Source of the DNA: Okeania sp. KiyG1
GTDB taxonomy: Bacteria; Cyanobacteriota; Cyanobacteriia; Cyanobacteriales; Microcoleaceae
NCBI RefSeq assembly: GCF_014132355.1
Contig: NZ_BLZO01000094.1
Span: forward strand, 149,832-213,831
Reading direction: 5' to 3'
DNA length: 64,000 nucleotides
Shown here: one piece after another, positions 37,401 to 44,177 of the stretch
How positions within the stretch are numbered: the first letter of the stretch is position 1
Layout: every line of letters begins with the position of its first letter
Program-made: the position numbers and the translations under genes
Notes under the pieces: model-generated
What the model saw: the letters and a program-made list of their open reading frames with translations, nothing else
What the model was told of the DNA's origin: nothing
Database searches by the model: none

Positions 37401-38336
37401 TTGGAACTGGTAAAGTAATGCCAAGCTATTGAGGCTGGTTGCCACATCAGGATGGTTGTCTCCTAACTGCTGCTTTCGGATACCTAAGGACTTATGGAAA
37501 AGAAGTTCGGCTTCGCCATATCTTCCTTGTTTTCTGTAAAGTGCTGCTAGGTTGTTGAAACTGGCTGCTACATCAGGATGGTTGTCTCCTAACTGTTGCT
37601 TTCGGATACTTAAGGACTTATGGAAAAGAGGTTCAGCTTCGCTATATCTTCCTAAGTCTAGGTAAAGTGTTGCTAGGTTGTTGAGACTGGTTGCTACATC
37701 AAGGTGATTTTCTCCTGACTTTTGCTTCCAAATAGATAGGGACTGCTGAAAAAGGAGTTCAGCCTCCAAATATCTTCCTTGAAACTGATAAAGTGTTGCG
37801 AGGTTATTGAGACTTTGTGCTACAGTGGGATGGTTTTTTCCTAACTTTTGTTTCCTGATGTCTAAGGACTTATGGAAAAGATGTTCAGCTTCGCTATATC
37901 TTCCTTGGTTAGAGTAAAGTAGTGCTATATAGTTAAGAGTTTGTGCTACAGTGGGATGGTTTTTTCCTAACTTTTGCTTCTGAATAGCTAGAGATTTTTG
38001 GTAGAGGGGTTGGGCTTCAGAATACCTTCCCTGGTTGCGGTAAAGTTCTGCCAAGTAGCTAGAACTAAGTGCAACATTAAGATGATTATCTCCGAGTACA
38101 TTTTTGATAATCGCTAACACTTGTTCAGCTAAAGGAACGGCCTCAGCGTACTTTCCTCCTTGACGCAGCTGTTCTGCCTGCTGAAATAACCTTACTGCTT
38201 CCGCTAACTCATCTTCCTCTGAAACCTGAGACAATGCCCGCTCCACAATAGGGACTGGCATCCCTACCCAAAAACCTGTCACCCCAACAACAGCAACCAC
38301 AGACAATACCGATAACTTTATCAAACTCTTTTTCAT
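34497..38336 (-). CDS. CHAT-domain protease with ~17 tetratricopeptide repeats
   Basis: 1279 residues. An N-terminal hydrophobic segment (about 8-26) suggests export or a membrane anchor. From about residue 45 to 770 there are about 17 TPR units of 42 residues (pattern ATSLNNLATLYLDLGRYSEA). A linker helix region follows (about 780-960). The C-terminal CHAT domain is a caspase-like cysteine peptidase with His in HIATHGFF (about residue 1121) and Cys in VLSACDTG (about residue 1182), plus SLWKVEDNAT and the terminal YYWASFIFSGD. The upstream gene stops 2 bp before its ATG, and its last codons supply the ribosome site (GGGAGAA), so the two are one operon. Such proteins are thought to act as protease effectors of signalling or conflict systems. 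Confidence 0.93.
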   Translation of the reverse strand: MKKSLIKLSVLSVVAVVGVTGFWVGMPVPIVERALSQVSEEDELAEAVRLFQQAEQLRQGGKYAEAVPLAEQVLAIIKNVLGDNHLNVALSSSYLAELYRNQGRYSEAQPLYQKSLAIQKQKLGKNHPTVAQTLNYIALLYSNQGRYSEAEHLFHKSLDIRKQKLGKNHPTVAQSLNNLATLYQFQGRYLEAELLFQQSLSIWKQKSGENHLDVATSLNNLATLYLDLGRYSEAEPLFHKSLSIRKQQLGDNHPDVAASFNNLAALYRKQGRYGEAELLFHKSLGIRKQQLGDNHPDVATSLNSLALLYQFQGKYAEAEPLFLQSLAIWKQRLGDNHFLVAKGLNNLALLYRGLGRYSEAEPLFQESLDIRKQKLGDNHPDVATTFNGLALLYSDLGRYSEAEELFQKSLDIRKQKLGENHLDVATSLNNLATLYLGLGKYIEAETLFQQSLDIQKQKLGENHLDVATSLNNLATLYLDLGRYSEAEPLLQQSLDILEQQLEDKNPNVATSLNNLATLYLDLGRYSEAEPLLQQSLDILKQQLEDYSPLVLKVLNNLTALYQSQGRYNEAEMLFSDIIKQLEDNSPLIGSILNNLALFYLNQGKYTEAEVNFQKSLDIRKKQLGDNHPLVAKSLNNLALLYQSQGKYTEAEALFQQSLGIIKQHLGEKHRDVATSLNNLALLYQSQGKYTEAEALFQQSLGIIEQQLGKKHPYVARNFNNQAVLYQSQGDTTRAIEFFNKGLAVEEYNLSENLVAGDERQKQDYMKEISGTTNFAISLNLQYEPNNSEATRLAIKTVFERKGRILDVLTNSLQILRLRIDDPESQDLLTKLFAMRTQRANLIFKKPQDIPDSKIYGQQLDTLTKKVKELENQLNRRSAEFRNLSQPITLEKIQQQIPANTALVELVRYRPFNPKEPRNEVFGKPRYAAYILYQTGEPQTIDLGEAQPIDKTVEKLRQYLRNPKVPLKQLKRSAREIDKMVMQPVRQLLGDTKTILLSPDGVLNLVPFEALVDENNQYLVENYQITYLTSGRDLLRQNPNNNRQTPLVIANPKYEQQGEIVTLDNYYRSIDFSDRVFLPLEGTQQEAENISQQFSEALILTKTKATENALKQVKNPEFLHIATHGFFLSKPKSENSANSDNPLFRSGLVFTGVEKRQSGGDDGVFTAYEATLLNLVGTQLVVLSACDTGIGDISAGEGIYGLRRAFVIAGSESQMISLWKVEDNATKDLMVAYYQGLKAGKGRRDALLDIQRDWLKQGDYQHPYYWASFIFSGDETPMEF

Positions 38337-38338
38337 AA

Positions 38339-39427
38339 TTAATTTCTCCCTAAAACTTTATTTATCAGTTTTTCCTCTTCCTGATTTAGCTGCTTACCTA
38401 ATGCTAAATAATTTGCCTTCGCCTTCTCCAACCACTCTACCGCTTCATCCCTATTACCTAACACATACTCCACCTCCCCTAATCCCCATTGCATCATTGC
38501 CTTAACTTCACTCTTCTCCTCCTCCACAGTCAACGCCAACCCTTGCTGGTAAACCTCCTTTGCCATTAAATTTAATCCTACCCGTTGGTAAATATCCCCC
38601 AACAACTGATAAACCGTTGCTGTCTGACTTCCAGATTTCACTAACCCTTCTAATACCTGAATTGCCTCAGCATTTAATTCATTTCCTCGGTAAAAATAGG
38701 CTAAAATTAACCCCTCTTGCTCCTGAGTTAATTCATCCTGCGCGATCGCTGCTACTTTTTCCCGTAAAGTCTCTGCTTCCTCCTCCTCTAAAACAATAAA
38801 CCAACTATTCTGACCATCGTCTTCATCTGTAGAAGCAACCCCATTATCTGCCACTATCTCAACAGCATAAAATTCCCCAGGTTCCAATTCCCCATCATAA
38901 ACAATTTGCGTTTCCCTTGTTTCTCCTTCCCAGTCTCCCACCTGAACTTTGTATTGGGTTGCCCCGGAAACTTCATTCCAGCGAATAGTTAATGAGTCAT
39001 TGAAAACATTAGTATTGCGAGGACTAATTACATAAGGCAGTTGTTGTAACCCCTCTTCTTTAATACCAGGAGGACGGCGTGTATCATTATTACAATCTGG
39101 GCATGACCTAATAACGGCCTCTCCTTCAGGACATCCCTCAGAAACAAGATACGTTCCTGGTTGCTCAACTGTCCATTTATTGCGATCGCTACAATAAACC
39201 GTTACCGAAGCATTACTTCCTAATTTAATTTTGTCCTCACCACTGAGAGTAATACCAGACTCAGCTTGATAAAAATCCTTCCATTGTGCCTTTTTTACCT
39301 GGACATTCCCCCGAACATCAATTATGTGATGAATGGGACTACTCAACACAGGCGTTGCCCATCCCATAAGTATTAAGGTCAATGCAGCCTGGATTGTCCG
39401 TTTCCAATTCAACATAGAATTTACCAT
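38339..39427 (-). CDS. FecR-like/TPR exported protein, partner of CHAT protease
   Basis: 362 residues. A signal peptide or anchor is at about 1-29 (MLNWKRTIQAALTLILMGWA); ATG at residue 5 is an alternative start. Residues about 32-115 look like a FecR/DUF4384-type sandwich (HHIIDVRGNVQVKKAQWKDF, GITLSGEDKIKLG). Next comes a fibronectin-like strand-rich segment (about 130-215, SLTIRWNEVSGATQYKVQV). The C-terminal ~150 residues are helical with TPR-like repeats (VYQLLGDIYQRVGLNLMAKE). It ends 2 bp before the CHAT gene. Cyanobacterial CHAT-TPR genes are often accompanied by such proteins. A sensing or scaffold role is inference. Confidence 0.78.
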   Translation of the reverse strand: MVNSMLNWKRTIQAALTLILMGWATPVLSSPIHHIIDVRGNVQVKKAQWKDFYQAESGITLSGEDKIKLGSNASVTVYCSDRNKWTVEQPGTYLVSEGCPEGEAVIRSCPDCNNDTRRPPGIKEEGLQQLPYVISPRNTNVFNDSLTIRWNEVSGATQYKVQVGDWEGETRETQIVYDGELEPGEFYAVEIVADNGVASTDEDDGQNSWFIVLEEEEAETLREKVAAIAQDELTQEQEGLILAYFYRGNELNAEAIQVLEGLVKSGSQTATVYQLLGDIYQRVGLNLMAKEVYQQGLALTVEEEKSEVKAMMQWGLGEVEYVLGNRDEAVEWLEKAKANYLALGKQLNQEEEKLINKVLGRN

Positions 39428-39574
39428 TATTAGTATTATTTAATCTTTACTATTATCTACAGGACTTACACATAACTACCATATCTCGTAGGGGCGAACG
39501 TATATCTCGTAGGGGCGAACGGCCGTTCGCCCCTACAGGTGGTGTACAATTTGACATTTTATATAAATCCCGAT

Positions 39575-40888
39575 CTATTTATTTAATTGCTGTTTAGCTT
39601 CATATAACCATCCATCCTCTTCAGCATTAATAGCCTCACCCGCGTCTAGACGAGATTCGATTAATTGACGACATTGTTGCCAATTTTCTTTGACTTTAGA
39701 AGATGATTTATCTGTCTTTGACAAGACCTGACTATAGATACAAAAAGCTGCCCCTGGATTTCGGATATGTTCCTGATATTTAGAATTTTTAGCAATAGCT
39801 ATTGCAGGCAAAAGATAGGCTACAGAATCATCATATCGCTTTTGTTTAAATCTGGCCCATGCTAAATTTTTAAATATGCTATATTTTTGAGTCCAGAAAT
39901 TCAATTTTTCCTGCTCCGTTAACCCCTCAAAATTCTGTTCTTTTTCCTCTAAAAGTTGCAAACCTTGATTCAACAAATCTATCGCTTCCCCATTCTTATT
40001 TTCCCGAATATACCAATAAGCAAGATTATTATAGGCATCCAGAAATCCACCTTTAGTTGCAATTATGTATTGTTTTTTAGCATTCTCAAAATCTTGTAAT
40101 TCTTCATAGACAGTTGCCAAGTTATAATGAGCATCTAAATTATCGGCATCTAACTTAATTGCTTGTAAATACTTCTTTTCTGCTGAAGCTAATTTTTCCT
40201 GGTCTTGTAATTTTTGACCAGCCAGTTTTTCGCGATGAGAAAAAAATGGTAAATTCAACCAAATTCCTAATAACAATCCTGTCATTAATAAACTAGAAAC
40301 AAGCTTCACTTTCTCGTGAAAATATTGAGGAATTTTGACTTTCTCTAAAACTTTATCAAACCCTTTTTTTCCCGTTTCCGTTAACTCACTTTGAGCTTGC
40401 AGTAATGATAAAATACTTGGAACAATAGCTGCTGCGGCGATAAAGTCTGAAGTGCTACTGAAAATCCAAAGTCTAGCCAGTGTTAGCGAAAGGGCTATGT
40501 TTCCTATCAAAGAAATACCTCTGACTCCTCTAAAAAACCAGTCAAAACGATTCCAAGGGTGAGATTTTTTGGCTTTTTCCTCTACAATATTATCTAAATA
40601 CCACCACCAAGATTCGCGAGACTTAGGAAAAATTTTTCGATATTCAGCTAAATTAATATTTAGAATTAATTTCTTAGGATTTTCTCTAAGTTTTATATCT
40701 AATTCTTCAATTTTTAATATCGTAGAAGCATAAAGCTTAATTTCATTTGATAATTCTTTATTAAGAGCATCCCTAGTTAATAAAATTTCCAAAATTTCCT
40801 GCTTTGATGGGGAGGTATTAGAAACTTTTAATTTTTCTAACGACTGTTCTAAAGTATTTTGATAATGTTTTAAAAGAGTAACTTTCAT
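39575..40888 (-). CDS. Membrane protein with C-terminal TPR repeats
   Basis: 437 residues. A cytosolic N-terminal helical part (about 1-110) is followed by hydrophobic segments at about 125-170 (GISLIGNIALSLTLARLWIF; FIAAAAIVPSILSLL) and 195-215 (LVSSLLMTGLLLGIWLNL). Then come several TPRs from about 240 to 400 (YLQAIKLDADNLDAHYNLAT, YNNLAYWYIRENKNGEAI). It is on the same strand as and upstream of the FecR-like/CHAT pair, with a 147-bp gap holding a one-ended family 2 MITE (from 39460), so co-transcription is possible but unproven. The exact family was not recognised. Confidence 0.75.
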   Translation of the reverse strand: MKVTLLKHYQNTLEQSLEKLKVSNTSPSKQEILEILLTRDALNKELSNEIKLYASTILKIEELDIKLRENPKKLILNINLAEYRKIFPKSRESWWWYLDNIVEEKAKKSHPWNRFDWFFRGVRGISLIGNIALSLTLARLWIFSSTSDFIAAAAIVPSILSLLQAQSELTETGKKGFDKVLEKVKIPQYFHEKVKLVSSLLMTGLLLGIWLNLPFFSHREKLAGQKLQDQEKLASAEKKYLQAIKLDADNLDAHYNLATVYEELQDFENAKKQYIIATKGGFLDAYNNLAYWYIRENKNGEAIDLLNQGLQLLEEKEQNFEGLTEQEKLNFWTQKYSIFKNLAWARFKQKRYDDSVAYLLPAIAIAKNSKYQEHIRNPGAAFCIYSQVLSKTDKSSSKVKENWQQCRQLIESRLDAGEAINAEEDGWLYEAKQQLNK

Positions 40889-41581
40889 CGCCTAACATTT
40901 TCCCCCAATATTAGCAGTTTTTCCAAGAAATAGCATTTATCTATCAGGACTTACGCACGGAAACTAAATCCAGTGAGGGCGTTATTTGTTAGACAGCAGT
41001 GGGAGCATCTTGCTCCCGTGCCTAGTATTCTAATAACTAATAACTAATCAGGACTTACGCAGAACAGCCATATCTAGTAGGGGCGAATGGCATTCGCCCC
41101 CTACAAATAGCGTATTGTCTAAGAATTTGCGTAACTCCTGACTAATAACTTTGATGCTCAAGCAGTGGAGTTATTCATACAATGTGCCATGCAAGAGTCA
41201 TATGATTAAAAAATGGTGGCGTTGGTAAATTAGCGTATGATATGGCGTTGGTGAAAAGAGGCATGATATCAGGACTTACGCACGGAAACTAAATACAGTG
41301 AGGGCGAATGCCATTCGCCCCTACATATACGGAAACTAAATACAGTGAGGGCGAATGCCATTCGCCCCTACATATACGGAAACTAAATACAGTGAGGGCG
41401 AATGCCATTCGCCCCTACATATACGGAAACTAAATCCAGTGAGGGCGAATGCCATTTGCGTTCCGCAAAGCTCCGCTTTATATGTTGCGGAGCAAAACGC
41501 CCCTACATATGCTGTTTTCAAGATGAATTTGCGTAACTCCTGATGATACTTAATTAGTAGGAAAAATCAAATCTACACCTA
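40889..41581. mobile_element. Cluster of MITE family 2 elements with internal tandem expansion
   Basis: A one-ended piece starts at 40945 (CAGGACTTACGCA). A full copy is at 41049-41140 with ACTAAT flanks. A long copy is at 41270-41542 whose interior holds four 47-bp units starting GGAAACTAAATACAGTG at 41284, 41331, 41378 and 41425. In the fourth unit the GGGCGAATGCCATTCGCCC palindrome is split by a small hairpin (GCTCCGCTTTATATGTTGCG). Two TGGCGTTGGT motifs (41219, 41252) match family 5 ends. A GGGAGCATCTTGCTCCC palindrome lies at 41000. No genes. Confidence 0.8.
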
Positions 41582-42898
41582 CTAAGTTTCCACCATAAAT
41601 TCTTCTGGATCTACTCCCCAATTTACCCAAGTAATAGCCTCCCTAGCTTTACTAATATCTGGTGGCACTCTTGTAGCATGAATATAATTTGTACTAGGGC
41701 AAGTCATTTTTAATAGATAAATAGGTTCAACATCAATATCATTATCTATTCTTAACAGAGTATACTCTCGCCAACTATCTAATTCTACTGCCTGCAATTC
41801 TTGACAAATTCTACTGTAACCTATTCCCTGAATTAATACCCGTCGTAGTTCGGCATTTTCCTCTTCCAGTAACCACCGTACTTGCCATCGTTCGGGATGT
41901 AATAATCCATATTTTTCTGGCAGCTTTACCCCATGATAAGCATAGATACGATAACCATCAATAAATCTAATTGCTGACCCACCTTCTGCATGAAAACGGT
42001 TTTGTTCGTCCAGAGATAACTTGATAGGGCGATCGCATACCAAACAAGTATTCTCTAGTGGCAACACAAACCCACATTCTTTGACCAACCCTTGAAGTGC
42101 CTGCCATTTATTTTCGTTGTAACTACATTCAAGTACAGAGATACAGTAGTCGAGCATTTCAATGGAACTTGCCATCAAATTTTGGCTAATATTTGAGACT
42201 AAACCTATGGCATCGCCTATTTGTTCTAGGGGTTGCTTAATTTGCTCTTCCCACTCTCGGATCGGGAAATAACTAGATAGATGTTGCCTTATGTTAACTT
42301 CTATATGTTGTGATAGGGGTTGTCCAACTTGTTGCCAAATTAAATCTCCGAATCTAATTAAAGGATCTCCTCCAGGAAACTCTATTAGTTGTTGTCGCAA
42401 CTGTTTTTGCTGCTGTTCCCAGATTTGCCTAACAATGCCACCTTGCCATTGTACCCACAACTCCCCTAATAATTCTGCGTGTTCAGCTAAAGCATCTTGC
42501 CAGATAAACATTAGCTGTAGTAATTCTTCATTGGGCAAATCATTTTCCAGTTTTAGCCAGAGTTGCTCATCAATTTGACTTTCTATTTCTTCTGAGAGTT
42601 GAACTTGTAAGGAAGTTAGTAACGGAGTGCCCAACATTTGCACTAAACGTTGAGGCGATCGCGATCCTACTATCTCTTTTATCGCATCTGGACTACTGAT
42701 AAATAAAATCTCTGGCTCTCGTTTTTCCATAGCAGAATAAGCTGCTTTTACCGCATTTGCTGCCCTTTGCCTATCTATTGGATAAGTTGACACCATATTC
42801 TTGTGCCACTTTTCCCGATATATTGGTATTAATGCTTTTTGTTCTGCTGAGAGGTTTTCAATTTTAGTCTGCCACATAGCGCCATCCCATAGGTTCAT
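41582..42898 (-). CDS. DUF6745 domain protein
   Basis: Up to 438 residues. The N-terminal block (ALIPIYREKWHKNMVSTYPI, DRQRAANAVKAAYSAM, ILFISSPDAIKEIV) and C-terminal block (YAYHGVKLPEKYGLLHPERW, ENAELRRVLIQGIGYSRI, RVPPDISKAREAITW) match DUF6745 proteins, which have no established function. The middle is helical. The ATG at 42898 lies 35 bp inside the upstream gene in another frame; an internal ATG (residue 8) would shorten the overlap to 14 bp. This large overlap and shared strand indicate a fixed two-gene unit. No signal peptide, so cytoplasmic. Confidence 0.85.
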   Translation of the reverse strand: MNLWDGAMWQTKIENLSAEQKALIPIYREKWHKNMVSTYPIDRQRAANAVKAAYSAMEKREPEILFISSPDAIKEIVGSRSPQRLVQMLGTPLLTSLQVQLSEEIESQIDEQLWLKLENDLPNEELLQLMFIWQDALAEHAELLGELWVQWQGGIVRQIWEQQQKQLRQQLIEFPGGDPLIRFGDLIWQQVGQPLSQHIEVNIRQHLSSYFPIREWEEQIKQPLEQIGDAIGLVSNISQNLMASSIEMLDYCISVLECSYNENKWQALQGLVKECGFVLPLENTCLVCDRPIKLSLDEQNRFHAEGGSAIRFIDGYRIYAYHGVKLPEKYGLLHPERWQVRWLLEEENAELRRVLIQGIGYSRICQELQAVELDSWREYTLLRIDNDIDVEPIYLLKMTCPSTNYIHATRVPPDISKAREAITWVNWGVDPEEFMVET

Positions 42899-43157
42899 AT
42901 TCTCGCTGAATGCGTACCATCCAATTTCCTTGAGGAATTTCGATTGGTTTATGTTCCTCGTGGGTTAAAGTTACTTTTTCTGACAAAACTTTCAGGTACA
43001 TAGTACCATCTTTTTCACATAGTTCTGCATTTCCACGAGTAATTCGATGAGAGTGTCCAGTTACTTCTCCCTCTGCTAAAGTCAGGTGAGATAGTTTTTT
43101 ACCTGAGGTAAGTTTAACTGGTTGTAATATTACATCACCTTGTCTAATTGCCTGCAT
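42864..43157 (-). CDS. Small conserved protein paired with DUF6745
   Basis: A 97-residue beta-rich protein with IRQGDVILQPV, LAEGEVTGHSHRI, THEEHKPIEIPQG and RIQREYEPMGW. I recognise the pattern as the usual upstream companion of DUF6745 genes, but not its function. The conserved His residues (GHSHR, HEEH) suggest metal binding, perhaps a cupin-like barrel; this is inference. It overlaps the DUF6745 gene at its 3' end. Confidence 0.75.
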   Translation of the reverse strand: MQAIRQGDVILQPVKLTSGKKLSHLTLAEGEVTGHSHRITRGNAELCEKDGTMYLKVLSEKVTLTHEEHKPIEIPQGNWMVRIQREYEPMGWRYVAD

Positions 43158-44177
43158 CGTTATTTTTCCTTAGCTTTCATATTAACTACACAAAAAATGT
43201 TTATTACACCCTGTAAATTCTATGATACATCATGCCACATTTGTCAATCAACTTTAATATTCAGTAGGTATTTTTACAATTTATCCTGATATCGGGGCTT
43301 TAGGCAGAAGACAGAAAGCAGAAGGAAAAAGGCTTATGAGCTACTTTGATTTTTGTTAAATACTTTGTTTTTTGTACTTAACTTACTTAATTTATTAATT
43401 TCTATCAATATAGACTTTTCTAAAAATAATGATATATATTTATCTGGTTATATTATTGATAATTATTGATTTATTTGATTTTATTTGTTGCTTTAGTAAA
43501 GCAAAATATTGAGAAATTAAGTTTATACATTTTCTTTATATTATTTTTATATTTTTTACAATTGTTTAATTTTTTAGACTTATAGCAACAGAGGAATTGC
43601 TGAGGACATAGATTAATATTATCAGGACTTACGAAAAATATCTAGTTATATCATGTCCGGTTGAACAGTTATAAATAAATAGCGATGGAGGAGTCAGGAG
43701 TCAGGAGTCAACCCACCCCTAACCCCTCCGGTGGAGGGGAACTCAGGAGGGAAGACTGAAGTTGGAAGAAGAAGAACTGGAGTTGAAGGAGAAAGTTTTT
43801 TATCACTAATTATCCGGACAAGTTTATTATACACCATCTGTAGGGGGCGTTAGCGGAGCTTTGCGTTAGCAAATGCCATTCGCCCCCTACTATATGGCGG
43901 TTCTGCGTAAGTCCGGATTATGTCTGATTAAACAACTGTAATTAGCTAGAATATTCCTACATTGTGCTTAATTAATGTTACTAGATCTCATACCTACGCA
44001 TCCGTAATGTCTGATATCAAGTCCGGTCATGTCGCATAGCGATGCAGTTGTGCGCCAGCTAAACAAAAGCTTTCTTCTTCTGTTTCTTCTTTTTTCCTCC
44101 TGACTCCTGACTTCCCCTCCCAGGAGGAGGGTTAGGGGTGGGTTGACTCCTGATTCCTACATATCTGTTAGAACTTA
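43158..44177. mobile_element. Gene-free region with a family 1 MITE nested in a family 2 MITE
   Basis: A family 2 element starts at 43622 (CAGGACTTACG) and ends at about 43915 (TGCGTAAGTCC). It contains a family 1 element from 43649 (TATCATGTCCGGTTGAACAG) to about 43828 (CCGGACAAGTTTAT, decayed end). This is the reverse of the nesting at 16.4 kb. AT-rich DNA at 43160-43620 contains no gene that I can see. At 44020-44165 there are GACTCCTGACTTCC repeats and a GGAGGAGGGTTAGGGGTGGG minisatellite unit. Confidence 0.75.
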
